This document shows positions 27,988 through 36,760 of a stretch of DNA of 57,192 nucleotides, piece after piece. The translations under genes were made by a program, and so were the position numbers. Origin of the DNA: Chloroflexota bacterium (GTDB lineage Bacteria > Chloroflexota > Anaerolineae > Promineifilales > Promineifilaceae); assembly GCA_009937635.1 (NCBI GenBank), contig JAACFF010000003.1, positions 1 through 57,192 of the forward strand, given 5' to 3'. Positions within the stretch are counted from its first letter, which is position 1. Each line of letters opens with the position of its first letter. The notes beneath the pieces were generated by a model. The model was given only the letters and a program-made list of their open reading frames with translations, did not search any database and had not been told where the DNA came from.

Positions 27988-28366
27988 TCAATTCCTCCGA
28001 TATCTAATTGAGCATTTTGGATAAGCTTCTTCTGCACGAATGCTAATACAGAATTAGCAATTATCCAAATTGTTGGGTGGTGATGTTAAGTCTGACGAAG
28101 ACATAATCGCCATATATGCTTGTTTCATCTTGAAACAGTTCGCTAAATTCTTGATCCTTATACTGCAGGCTAAAAGATGCTTTGACCGTACCGGCAACGA
28201 ACGTATACTAATAATCAGCCTTGTTATTGACCACAAGGTCCGAACAGCATAAACGGGCAGCAAATTTAAAATTAGCCTCAGATTTCGAATAGATCGCTTC
28301 GCTGAGGGTGGTTACTCAGCCAGATAAGCTAGGCAGTAAACACTGAAGATGGTTAAGGAAAACTCC
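27988..28366. promoter_or_regulatory. Divergent control region with two palindromes
   Basis: The gap lies between SBP1 (leftward) and the peptidase gene (rightward). TGCTAAT-ACAGA-ATTAGCA (28041-28059) and TGTTTCA-TCT-TGAAACA (28121-28137) are both perfect 7-base arm palindromes, the form expected of repressor or activator sites. No protein-coding ORF is convincing. Confidence 0.5.
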
Positions 28367-29512
28367 ATGGATGAATCAACACGACTAAATAAATTCCAGG
28401 CACTTTTAGCTGAGGTAGCAGATCTGGCTTTTTTTCCGGTTTCGGCCGATCTTGAGTATCTCGTTGGAATACCGCGGGATATCCCCAATTACGGCGCGGT
28501 TATGCATCCTGGGGCCTGGTTGGAAGGGGCGTGGCTCACTCCCGGACATGCACCCGTCCTGGCACTTCCGCGCATGACGGCCGAGTTTGGCGGATTAAAC
28601 CAGGTCGGCGGTATTGACGTGCAGCTCCTAGGTGACTGGGATGATCCGGCAGTTTTGGTCAAGGAAATTCTAGCAGGTTTTGCGCTGCCGCCAGCGCCGA
28701 AAATCGCCATTAGCGACGCCACTTCAGGAGAAACCATTGTAGCCCTCCATGCACTCTTGCCCAAAGCGACCTTTGTTTCGGCAACGGAACTATTGCGAAA
28801 GATGCGGGTGATTAAGTCTGAGGCTGAGATCGATATCATGCGCCAGGCAGGAGCTATCACCGAGGCGGCCTACGTAGCGGTGTGTGAAAAACTGCAACAT
28901 GGCATGACTGAATTAGATATCGTCTCTGAAGTAGATTACCAATTGCGAAAAAATGGTTCGCTGGGGCCATCCTTCACGACTTCACTCTACTGTTCCGGCC
29001 CCAAACACCCCTTGCTCTTTGGCCAACGTGAAGAAACGTGGAAACGTAAATTGCATGCTCCGGTGGCAATCTTGTTTGATTTTGGCGCTATTTATCAAGG
29101 TTTTTGCTATGATTTCGGGCGTACAGTCTTTTTTGGCGAACCGGACAGCGAATATCAGCGGATCTACAAACTTGTGATGGATTCCCAGGCTGCGGGAATC
29201 GCCGCGATGCGCGCCGGACAGGTAACGGCCGCCGAGGTAGATGCTGCTGCTCGTGCGGTCATCTCAAAGGCCGGCTATGGGGAGACATTTCGGCATCGAT
29301 TAGGGCATGGTATTGGAATGGATGTTCATGAGCCCCCATTTTTAACGGCGGATGATGAAACGGTCTTGCAGGCGGGTATGTTATTCACTGTCGAACCCAG
29401 TATCACGCAGTTCGACAATTTCTCCGCACGAGTTGAAGATGTTGTTGTGGTGCGCAAGGATGGGGGTGAAGCACTCACTGCCGGTCATCGCCACATGCTT
29501 GTTGTCGATTAA
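28367..29512 (+). CDS. M24 family metallopeptidase (Xaa-Pro aminopeptidase-like)
   Basis: 381 residues in two parts: an N-terminal creatinase/prolidase-like domain (about 1-150) and a pita-bread catalytic domain. Metal ligands appear in order: D238 in LFDFGA, D249 in YDFGRTVFFG, His in HRLGHGIGMD, Glu in FTVEPS, and Glu in RVEDVVVV. Family members remove an N-terminal residue next to proline or hydrolyse creatine-like amides. It has no signal peptide, so it acts in the cytosol. ATG 28367 is chosen over 28349 for its AAGGA ribosome site. Its position between two peptide-binding proteins suggests it digests the imported compound. Confidence 0.9.
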   Translation: MDESTRLNKFQALLAEVADLAFFPVSADLEYLVGIPRDIPNYGAVMHPGAWLEGAWLTPGHAPVLALPRMTAEFGGLNQVGGIDVQLLGDWDDPAVLVKEILAGFALPPAPKIAISDATSGETIVALHALLPKATFVSATELLRKMRVIKSEAEIDIMRQAGAITEAAYVAVCEKLQHGMTELDIVSEVDYQLRKNGSLGPSFTTSLYCSGPKHPLLFGQREETWKRKLHAPVAILFDFGAIYQGFCYDFGRTVFFGEPDSEYQRIYKLVMDSQAAGIAAMRAGQVTAAEVDAAARAVISKAGYGETFRHRLGHGIGMDVHEPPFLTADDETVLQAGMLFTVEPSITQFDNFSARVEDVVVVRKDGGEALTAGHRHMLVVD

Positions 29513-29579
29513 ATTGTGGGTGTGTTTCATTTCATTGAGTGATCAGAAACAGCGATAGTTATAGATGAAAGAAAGTGAT

Positions 29580-29978
29580 ATGGAAAGACAATCAGTTAGT
29601 ACAGGAACCATCTGGGAACAGCGATACAGTTATTGTCGGGCCGTCCGCTATGGTGATCGCATATTGGTCGCCGGCACAACGGCCACCGGGCCATCGGGCG
29701 AGTTAATGGGGCAAGGCGATCCAGCAAAGCAAACGCAGTATATTTTTGACAAGATTGAGCAGGCTATTGGTGAATTAGGAGGACGCCTGGCGGATGTTGT
29801 TCGCACGCGCATCTACGTTACTGATATGGCAAATTGGGAAGCCGTGGCAGCTGTACACGGCGAGCGGTTTCAAGGCATTCAACCGGTCAACACGCTGGTT
29901 GAAGCCAAGTTGGTTGGTGAGGATTACCTGGTTGAGATAGAAGCGGAAGCGATCATTGGAGCAGGTCATGCGCTTTAG
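29580..29978 (+). CDS. Rid (YjgF/UK114) family protein, non-RidA subgroup
   Basis: 132 residues with the Rid fold: YCRAVRYGDRILVAGTT, ADVVRTRIYVTDMANWEAV, and a C-terminal LVEIEAEAI. Archetypal RidA hydrolyses reactive imines using an Arg in its P-A-R-S element. Here the equivalent reads PVNTLVEA, with Asn in that place, so classic imine deaminase activity is doubtful. Related Rid subgroups sit in catabolic operons. The stop overlaps the next gene by 11 bases. ATG 29565 is an alternative start. Confidence 0.82.
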   Translation: MERQSVSTGTIWEQRYSYCRAVRYGDRILVAGTTATGPSGELMGQGDPAKQTQYIFDKIEQAIGELGGRLADVVRTRIYVTDMANWEAVAAVHGERFQGIQPVNTLVEAKLVGEDYLVEIEAEAIIGAGHAL

Positions 29979-30957
29979 TCTGCGTCTGAATAACGACTTA
30001 ACCTTGTCGCAGTATGAGGCATTGGCCCAGGCTGCCGAGGCTGCCGGATTTGATCAGTTTTGGGTTAGCCACGACTTGTTTCTGCGCAGTTCAAGCGTCA
30101 TTTTGCCTATCGCAGCACGCGCTACGGAGAAGATGGAGATTGGCTCGTGTATCTTCAATCCCTATACGATCAACCCGGCTGAGCTGGCTATGTTTGCGGC
30201 CACGATGGATGAACTGAGCGGCAATCGATTCAATTTGGGTTTGGCTGCCGGGGCGAAGGAGTTTTTGCAGTGGGTGGGATTGGCGCAGGAACGGCCGTTG
30301 GCGGCCATGCGCGAGACTATCAAGGTTGTACGCTGCCTGTTGTCGGGAGAGGCGGCGGCGTTCAATGGACAGTTCATACAATGGAGCTCCAAAGCCTTTT
30401 TGCGTTTCCCGGCACCGCGAGTTACGCCCATTTACGTGGGAGCGATGGGACCTAAAATGCTTGGACTCGCGGGCGAAATGGGCGATGGTGTTTTGCCGTT
30501 ACTTTTTCCGCCGGAACATTTTTACAATGTAAAACCTTTGGTAGAGGAGGGTATTGCGCTGCGGTCGGACACATTATCCGAGCTTGATTTTGCTACCTGC
30601 ATTTGGGTCTCATTGTCCGAGGATAGGGAGGCAGCAAAGCAGCCATTGGCACAGAAAATCGCCTACTATGGTTCCAGCCTTGGTCCGCTGATCCTGGACC
30701 AACTTGGTCTGACGGTGGAAGATTTTGCTCCGATTCAGCATGCACTCAATGTGGAGCGGGATGAAGCAAAAGCGATGGCGATGGTAGATGAACGCATGTT
30801 GCGCATTGGCATTGTCGGTCAGCCAGCGGATGTGATTGAACGATTGGAACCGCTGGTCGACGCCGGAGCGCGGCATTTGAGTTTTGGCCCGCCGCTTGGG
30901 CCAGAGCCATTGCAAGCGGTGGCCTTATTGGGTCAAGTGATCGATCGTTTTCGTTAG
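29968..30957 (+). CDS. Second LLM-class flavin/F420-dependent oxidoreductase
   Basis: 329 residues of the luciferase-like superfamily, closer to methylene-tetrahydromethanopterin reductase types. Features are MRFSLRLNNDLTLSQYEALAQ, FDQFWVSHDLF, IEIGSC-like IGSCIFNPYTINPAELA, NLGLAAGAKEF, and IYVGAMGPKMLGLAGEMGDG. It likely acts as an F420- or FMN-linked oxidoreductase. GGAG lies 8 bases before ATG 29968, inside the Rid gene, so the two are translationally coupled. It is distantly related to the LLM gene at 20834. Confidence 0.85.
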   Translation: MRFSLRLNNDLTLSQYEALAQAAEAAGFDQFWVSHDLFLRSSSVILPIAARATEKMEIGSCIFNPYTINPAELAMFAATMDELSGNRFNLGLAAGAKEFLQWVGLAQERPLAAMRETIKVVRCLLSGEAAAFNGQFIQWSSKAFLRFPAPRVTPIYVGAMGPKMLGLAGEMGDGVLPLLFPPEHFYNVKPLVEEGIALRSDTLSELDFATCIWVSLSEDREAAKQPLAQKIAYYGSSLGPLILDQLGLTVEDFAPIQHALNVERDEAKAMAMVDERMLRIGIVGQPADVIERLEPLVDAGARHLSFGPPLGPEPLQAVALLGQVIDRFR

Positions 30958-30996
30958 GATTTTGAGAACTATATGGCGCTAACCTCTAACTTTATC

Positions 30997-32718
30997 CTAT
31001 TCGGAAGCGCTTAATAGGGCGACGTCCAGTAGCCATAATGGATGCCAGACATAGCCCTCTATATCCGAACTGAAAGCCGTTTGAATCGCAGGTAGGTTAA
31101 AGGGAGCATAGGCGCCGCTCTCCTGGGCGTAGAGCTGCAGTTGTTCGAATAACTCTGCCCTCACATCCGGATCTGATTCTACGCGGGCTTGGGTAATAAG
31201 GTCGAGCGTTTCTTGATCGATCATCTCTTCTTCCCAATTGGTTCGCTTGCCGGCAACCATGCCTCCGGGAAGGAACGAAAGGAAATCGGCCGGATCTAGA
31301 ATTTGCGGACTCCACGCCCAATAGGCAAATGCCTGTTCACCGCTGCGGTATTCTTCTAATGAAACTTGCAATTCGTCCGGACGCAATTCAACGGTGATAC
31401 CGGCCTCAGCCAGATCAGCCTGAACTTTCTGAGCGTTACTGTTGAGATTGACGCCCCCATAAGTGATGTCGGGGTAGCTCAGCTCAATTTCGAAGCCATC
31501 GGGATAGCCGGCTTCCGCCAACAGCTCGCGCGCACGATCGAGATCGCGCTCAAAGGCGCGCTCCGGACCGAAAGCGCCGGGCAAGCCGACCCACAAGTTG
31601 CTGCCGGGAGTTATACTTCCTGCCCACAGGTCGGTGTAACCTTTGTAATCAAGCGCGTGACGAATGGCCAAGGCGACGGCCGGATCGGAGACCGGACCGC
31701 CAATTTCCGGGTCGCGATTCATAAGCAAGAAATGTATCCAGCTATCTAGACCGCGGTAAATTGTAAGGTTGGGATCGGCTTCAAGTTCTGTAACCTGATC
31801 TGCTGTCAAATCGGTGGCCAGGTCTATATCACCCGCTTGGAGGGCGATTTTCTGCGTGGCCGCTTCAGGTATATTGACGATAATCACGCGGTCAAAGTAA
31901 GGTTGTTCAGCCCAATAATGCGGGTTGCGTACGATGACGGTCTCTTCTTGAGGCGTCCAGCTTTCGAGCATATATGGTCCTGTTCCCGCGGAGTTTTGAT
32001 CGAAGAATTCTTGCGCGTTATCATTTGTTGTGGCGTCCTCGGCATCAGTGCCCCCGACAGCCATAACTTCATCATCATTGGCAATAGAAAAGGCCGTATG
32101 GGCCACTTCTGCCAGGAATGAGGGACGCGGCTCTACGAGGGTGACGGTCACCGTAAGATCGTCGACCGCTTCGACATCGGCGATGGGATCGGCGAGAAAT
32201 GAGGGATTGCTCTTGACATGCTTCATGCGCTTGAAGGAAAAAACGACATCATCGGCCGTTAGGGGATCACCATTGGCAAATGCCACATCTTTGCGCAAGG
32301 TAAACGTGTAAGTCAGACCGTCGTCAGATACGATCCACGATGTGGCCAGATTTGGATCGATTGAATGGGTATCTGAATCGGGAAACGAGACCAGTGTATC
32401 ATAGATAGCGCGATGGACCATGCGGCTTGTCGGCGTAAGCGCATAGGCCAGATCATACGATTCGGTTGTTTCTGAATGACCAATTACCAGCACATTCTCG
32501 TCACCGGCGGAGGGGACTGCCTCTTCTGCGCTTGGCTCTTCCGCTGGTACTTCAGTTGGCTCCTCCGTTTTCACGACCAGATCCGCAGCTGCTACCTCGG
32601 CCTCCGCAGGCTGTGCCGGCGATTCGGATGTCGCGTTGCAGGCGACAAGTGTGAGGAGCGACAGAATCGCTAGAATGGCTATCGAAGCCGGGCGCCAAGA
32701 TTTTGTGAAAACCACCAT
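30997..32718 (-). CDS. Peptide-binding lipoprotein, paralogue of SBP1 (SBP2)
   Basis: 573 residues with signal peptide and lipobox LVAC, then a shorter acidic linker (EEPTEVPAEEPSAEEAVP) and a family 5 binding domain. The domain is highly similar to SBP1 throughout: VLVIGHSETTESYDLAYALT, NGDPLTADDVVFSFKRMK, PYMLESWTPQEETVIVRNP. ATG 32718 is chosen; GTG 32733 is possible, and neither has a clear ribosome site. There are no permease or ATPase genes beside it, so it presumably shares the channel encoded at 24206-26126. It is convergent with the LLM gene. Confidence 0.9.
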   Translation of the reverse strand: MVVFTKSWRPASIAILAILSLLTLVACNATSESPAQPAEAEVAAADLVVKTEEPTEVPAEEPSAEEAVPSAGDENVLVIGHSETTESYDLAYALTPTSRMVHRAIYDTLVSFPDSDTHSIDPNLATSWIVSDDGLTYTFTLRKDVAFANGDPLTADDVVFSFKRMKHVKSNPSFLADPIADVEAVDDLTVTVTLVEPRPSFLAEVAHTAFSIANDDEVMAVGGTDAEDATTNDNAQEFFDQNSAGTGPYMLESWTPQEETVIVRNPHYWAEQPYFDRVIIVNIPEAATQKIALQAGDIDLATDLTADQVTELEADPNLTIYRGLDSWIHFLLMNRDPEIGGPVSDPAVALAIRHALDYKGYTDLWAGSITPGSNLWVGLPGAFGPERAFERDLDRARELLAEAGYPDGFEIELSYPDITYGGVNLNSNAQKVQADLAEAGITVELRPDELQVSLEEYRSGEQAFAYWAWSPQILDPADFLSFLPGGMVAGKRTNWEEEMIDQETLDLITQARVESDPDVRAELFEQLQLYAQESGAYAPFNLPAIQTAFSSDIEGYVWHPLWLLDVALLSASE

Positions 32719-33163
32719 TTTAGTCAACCACACGCTGTTTGAATTCTGAAGATACTCATGTGCAGAAAGGATGTTATTAAAGACTTTTTCATCGATCGAG
32801 GCTGCGTGTAATACCCTCGATTATATATCAGAATATCTCACAAGAACGTTGTTGGGTATGCACCAATCTTCCTGCTTTGGAATAGCCCGATCTTCCTATC
32901 AGGCAATGAGCCGAAAGATTGATGTGCCAGCCGGCGTTCTGGTTTAGACTGCACATGCCTGTGACTGATCGCGATTTATACTATACTTCAAGCATTGGCC
33001 ATCCTTGACCGTGACGTCAACGTTTTTCCCCTTTGCGCCATCGATTTGTTGCTGTATGATCCCCCTTCATTAACAGCATACCCTTTTGGTTTTAAAGCGC
33101 TGTTATGGTGATTGTGTAGAAATTCCGGATAGGGGGAGCTTTTGAAGGAAACCAAGACCGATA
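32719..33163. promoter_or_regulatory. 445-base divergent control region
   Basis: Between SBP2 and the histidine kinase gene. ATCTTCCT occurs twice as a direct repeat near 32866 and 32890, about 24 bases apart, a possible factor-binding pair. A run TTTATACTATACTT near 32977 could hold a -10. No ORF is credible. Confidence 0.35.
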
Positions 33164-34627
33164 ATGGCAGCTAAACAAGAACTCTCGGCCAAAGTCGCGG
33201 ATATCTTGATGGTGGTGGATAGTGGCGAAGATCGGAATTCGTTAGTAGAAATCCTGGTCAATGATGGGTACAAACCGCGCCAATTTGAAGACTCTCAGTT
33301 AGCGCTGGAAGCTGCCTTCGCGCAACCTCCGAGTCTTATTCTGCTGGATGTCAAAATCTTGGGCATGAGCAGCTACGAGTTTTGTCAAAGCTTGAAAAAA
33401 GATGAACGCACGCGAGATGTTCCCATTATATTTGCCGGTAAGTTGGACGAGCTGCAGGATTGTATTCATAAATTTGAGATCATGGGGATCGATTTCATCT
33501 GCAAACCACTCCACGAAGCAGAAGTTTTGTTGAGGGTGAAAAACCATTTGAGGTTGCGAGAGGTGCAATTTCACCTGAAGGAGCTGGTGGCCGAGCGAAC
33601 GGCCGAATTGCAAAGGCTCTTGCACGAGCATTCGCTAGAGTTGAGTTCTGCGCGAGAACAGATTCGTGTGTTTTTTGAATCATCTCCGCTGGGTCTTGCT
33701 TTGACCAACTTCGCCGGCCAATTCCTGGAGGTCAATAAATCCCTGGCGGATATGCTGCGCACAACTGAGGCATCACTACTGCAGCGCAATGCAAGCGATG
33801 TTTACGTTGATCCCAGGCAGCGTGTGCAATTGCTAAACCAGTTGCGCGAAAAAGGGAGGTTGCAGGATTTCACTGTCCATATCTTACGCGATGACGGCAA
33901 CACTTTTTATGCTAGGTTGAATTCGAGCCGGCTTGTCATCCAAGGGGAAGAACTCTTCCTGGCCATGGTTGATGATGTGTCCGAACAAATCGCGGCTGAA
34001 CAGAAAGCGGCTGTTCAGGAAGAACGAGAACGACTGGCACGCGAATTGCATGACTCTGTCTCACAGATCCTATTTTCGGCGGGAATGATTGCTGATGCGA
34101 CGCTTGGTTTGTGGGACAAAGATCCTGCTTTGGGCCAACAAAATCTTGAGATATTGTCGAGGATGATCCGGGGTGCTTCGGCCGAAATGCGCAGCCTCTT
34201 GCTCGAGATGCGTCCGGACACACTGCGGGATCAGACGCTAGCGGTGTTACTGGAAACGCTAGCCGTCTCCGCTCGCGCACGTTCCCAGGCTGAGGTTTCC
34301 TTAAAGGTAAATGGTGACCGTCAGTTCGCAGATGAGGTGACCCTGGCTCTCCATCGTATCGCCCAGGAATCTTTAAACAATGTCGCCAAACATGCTGAGG
34401 CAAGCGAAGTTCTTATCGAGCTTAGTGGCCGCCCCAATGGCATACTGTTATCTATTAGAGATGATGGTCGTGGTTTTGATCCCCAGGTGATACCTTCCGG
34501 ACATTTGGGTATTGGCATCATGCGTGAACGGGCCCAAAAGATTGGAGCCACCTTGCAGATAGATAGTGAGCCTGGCGACGGGACGGCAGTGATCGTGAGT
34601 TGGGAAGAAGCTAGAGGTGGAGAATAG
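33164..34627 (+). CDS. Hybrid sensor: REC-PAS-histidine kinase (NarL-type HisKA_3)
   Basis: 487 residues. An N-terminal receiver domain (residues 13-130) with phospho-Asp D62 in LILLDVK is followed by a coiled linker and a PAS domain (about 165-280, FFESSPLGLALTNFAGQF). The HisKA_3 dimerisation box ERERLARELHDSVSQ has H296. The ATPase domain shows N (ESLNNVAKHA), G1 (RDDGRGFD) and G2 (GHLGIGIMRERA) boxes. No membrane helix, so the sensor is cytoplasmic. It is followed at once by its NarL-type regulator gene. The N-terminal receiver suggests input from another kinase. Confidence 0.92.
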   Translation: MAAKQELSAKVADILMVVDSGEDRNSLVEILVNDGYKPRQFEDSQLALEAAFAQPPSLILLDVKILGMSSYEFCQSLKKDERTRDVPIIFAGKLDELQDCIHKFEIMGIDFICKPLHEAEVLLRVKNHLRLREVQFHLKELVAERTAELQRLLHEHSLELSSAREQIRVFFESSPLGLALTNFAGQFLEVNKSLADMLRTTEASLLQRNASDVYVDPRQRVQLLNQLREKGRLQDFTVHILRDDGNTFYARLNSSRLVIQGEELFLAMVDDVSEQIAAEQKAAVQEERERLARELHDSVSQILFSAGMIADATLGLWDKDPALGQQNLEILSRMIRGASAEMRSLLLEMRPDTLRDQTLAVLLETLAVSARARSQAEVSLKVNGDRQFADEVTLALHRIAQESLNNVAKHAEASEVLIELSGRPNGILLSIRDDGRGFDPQVIPSGHLGIGIMRERAQKIGATLQIDSEPGDGTAVIVSWEEARGGE

Positions 34628-35269
34628 ATGAGCAAAACAGAGACGATTGAAGTTTTAATTGTCGACGATCACCCAATCGTTCGTTTTGGTATCAAAACCA
34701 TGCTAATGACCTATGATGATATTCGGGTGTTCGGCGAAGCGGGGAACGGCAAACAGGCGCTGTCATTGTGCGCAAAAATACAACCTGATGTGATCTTGAT
34801 GGACATCATCATGCCGGGAATGAATGGGGTGGAAGCTACCCGTGCCCTTTTGGAACGCTACCCGCAGCTGAAGATCATCGTGTTGACCAGCTTTCCAGAT
34901 CAAGATGTGGTCCAAGACACGCTGGAGGCAGGTGCCGTTGGTTTCTTGCTTAAAGACGCTCCAAAGGAAATCGTGGAAGATGCGATTCGATCCGCTTATG
35001 CGGGGGCTACCGTCCTGGTTCCAGAGGCAACGCAGGCCTTGATCAAGGCGAATACCAGCCCGCAGCAGCTGGGCTTTGATTTAAGTCCCCGAGAAAAAGA
35101 GGTGCTCGCCCTGGTTGCCGAGGGTTTGAGCAATAATGAGATTGCGGAACGGCTCGTGATTAGCACGAATACAGTCAGGAAACATGTCAGCGCCTGTATA
35201 TCCAAGTTAGACGCGACCAATCGTGCCCAGGCGGCTGCCCTGGCGATAAGGCACCAGCTTGTATCTTAA
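34628..35269 (+). CDS. NarL/LuxR-family response regulator
   Basis: 213 residues: receiver domain with D59 (VILMDIIMPGMNG), the Thr/Lys switch elements (VLTSFPD and LLKDAPKE), and a C-terminal LuxR HTH (LSPREKEVLALVAEGLSNNE through STNTVRKHVSACISKL). The ATG directly abuts the kinase stop (TAGATG), with GGTGGAGAA as ribosome site inside the kinase gene. It is the cognate partner of the kinase at 33164. A clear terminator follows. The targets are unknown; the secreted trio and lone receiver downstream are candidates. Confidence 0.93.
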   Translation: MSKTETIEVLIVDDHPIVRFGIKTMLMTYDDIRVFGEAGNGKQALSLCAKIQPDVILMDIIMPGMNGVEATRALLERYPQLKIIVLTSFPDQDVVQDTLEAGAVGFLLKDAPKEIVEDAIRSAYAGATVLVPEATQALIKANTSPQQLGFDLSPREKEVLALVAEGLSNNEIAERLVISTNTVRKHVSACISKLDATNRAQAAALAIRHQLVS

Positions 35270-35281
35270 ATAACCGGAGAT

Positions 35282-35322
35282 ACCATCCTGGATGATGCCA
35301 ACATCCAAGATGGTTTTTCTTT
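35282..35322 (+). terminator. Rho-independent terminator of the kinase-regulator operon
   Basis: ACCATCCTGGATG (35282-35294) pairs with CATCCAAGATGGT (35302-35314) with one internal mismatch, followed at once by TTTTTCTTT. This is the clearest intrinsic terminator in the window. Confidence 0.85.
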
Positions 35323-35541
35323 CGCCCAATGGAGCCAAGCCCCGATTGGGACAAGCCACATGTAGACCTCAAGAGAATGGTACATTCGGACCATAAGCTA
35401 ACGGCACGAATGCATGATGTTATGTGAACCCGGCTCAATATAATGCATAGGTAGGGATGTAATAGATCTACTCAGTTCGGTTCTATCCACCATTTACTCT
35501 ATGTCAACTAGAGTATAGCCGAGGCTGACCGGGATAATCGG

Positions 35542-35922
35542 ATGCGAATATTTATTGCGGATGCAGATGCGGGAACGCGCTTGGCCTTACAAATGTACCT
35601 GCATAGGGAACCGGGATTGTATGTCACTGGAATGACTTCCCAATCGCAAGGCTTGGTGACTCAAGTAAAAGCATCTCAACCTGATGTGCTGTTGCTAGAT
35701 TGGAAACTACCTCGTGCGTTTATGCAGGATTTAATCGCTGAAATTCTGCAGCTTATTAAACCACCCAAGGTGGTAGTGTTATCGGCCGACCCGGACGTGG
35801 AGTCTACGGCCATGTCGGCCGGCGCAGATGCGTTTGTTAGCCAGAATGGGCCGCCTGACAAGCTTCTAGAAGTGCTGTATTCGATGCAGAATGCCCAGAT
35901 GCTGTCGGGCAGAAATAAGTAA
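35542..35922 (+). CDS. Stand-alone receiver-domain protein
   Basis: 126 residues, a single receiver domain with phosphorylatable D53 (DVLLLDWKLP) and acidic pocket (ADADAGT). The conserved Lys that normally follows the AxxF turn is Gln101 (ADAFVSQNGPP), so phosphorylation chemistry or switching may be weakened. It has no output domain. It lies after the NarL-type operon and before the secreted protein trio and may be a phosphate sink or protein-interaction switch. Confidence 0.8.
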   Translation: MRIFIADADAGTRLALQMYLHREPGLYVTGMTSQSQGLVTQVKASQPDVLLLDWKLPRAFMQDLIAEILQLIKPPKVVVLSADPDVESTAMSAGADAFVSQNGPPDKLLEVLYSMQNAQMLSGRNK

Positions 35923-36085
35923 GGAGAGGAAGTATGGCATGAGAGGAAACACCCGCTGAACGACGAGGCCGGACACAATTATGGCAATGAGTTATTCGTA
36001 GGCTTACAGTCCAGCTTAGAAAAGGATTTTACTGATTGATGGAGGTGGATATACGCCTTCAATAGAAAACAAAAAGGAGAATGTC

Positions 36086-36613
36086 ATGAAAAAGAAAGTT
36101 AATTGGAGCATTTTGTTAGCCGTTGTTGCTCTCGTCGTCTTACTGGCAGTTGGAACTGTAGGCGCACAGGAAGGTATCCCTGGTGAAATAGAACCAGAGC
36201 TGGAGCCCGGTGGTGAAATTGAACCAGAGCCGGAAGCTGGTGAGGCTGCTGAAGAGGAAGAGGCGGGGCCGGAGGGCACGGCCGTGCGTATCGATTTTGA
36301 GCTTGCTCCCGGACACTCCGCTAAACGTGGACACTATAGCGTTCAACTCCCGGGAGGTGCAGAAGTGGCATCCTGGTATGCGCTTGATGGCTGGTTGGAC
36401 AGTGGCTGGATCAACGATCTGGAGATCAAAGGGGATGCGGTGCAAGTGCAAGTCCTTTACTATCCCGGCCCAGAAACCGAACCGACCGTCATGAGGATTT
36501 TGAATCCTGCACCAGGCACGGATATGGGATGGATTGGCGAGGGAATGGCCCATGCGCTTGAAGTCGCCTGGCCCGACATGCCCGTAGAAGGAATTGATGA
36601 TTCTGACCTTTAA
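36086..36613 (+). CDS. Secreted protein, trio member 1, unknown family
   Basis: 175 residues: a signal peptide (MKKKVNWSILLAVVALVVLL, cleavage likely near VGA-QE), a 50-residue Pro/Glu/Gly-rich linker (GEIEPELEPGGEIEPEPEAG), then a ~95-residue domain starting GTAVRIDFELAPGHSAKRGH. Shared with the next two genes are ASWYALDGWxDSGW, VLYYPGPxTxPTVMRIL and a final HALEVAWPD. The domain is rich in Trp and Tyr and has no Cys, so it is probably a beta-sheet domain exposed outside the membrane. RBS AAAAGGAG. I do not recognise the family. Confidence 0.75.
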   Translation: MKKKVNWSILLAVVALVVLLAVGTVGAQEGIPGEIEPELEPGGEIEPEPEAGEAAEEEEAGPEGTAVRIDFELAPGHSAKRGHYSVQLPGGAEVASWYALDGWLDSGWINDLEIKGDAVQVQVLYYPGPETEPTVMRILNPAPGTDMGWIGEGMAHALEVAWPDMPVEGIDDSDL

Positions 36614-36680
36614 ATAAAGGCTAAGCACGTACTGTCTGTAAACAATACAGCTCAGAAACGCACTTCATCAAAACGACTGC

Positions 36681-36712
36681 GTCCGCCCAGTTTTATCATT
36701 CTCTGGGCGGAC
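36681..36712 (+). terminator. Hairpin after trio member 1
   Basis: GTCCGCCCAG (36681-36690) and CTGGGCGGAC (36703-36712) form a perfect 10-pair stem with a T-rich 12-base loop. No T tract follows, so termination versus mRNA-end stabilisation is open. Confidence 0.5.
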
Positions 36713-36760
36713 CCAGACTCGAGTAGACACCTTGTCTGCGCCCTATCATAGGAGATTGAC

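Noticed and set aside
33130-33173. Tiny TTG-started ORF with a GGGGGAG site overlapping the kinase start
   Set aside because: Only 10 codons and no leader-peptide features; more likely coincidence.
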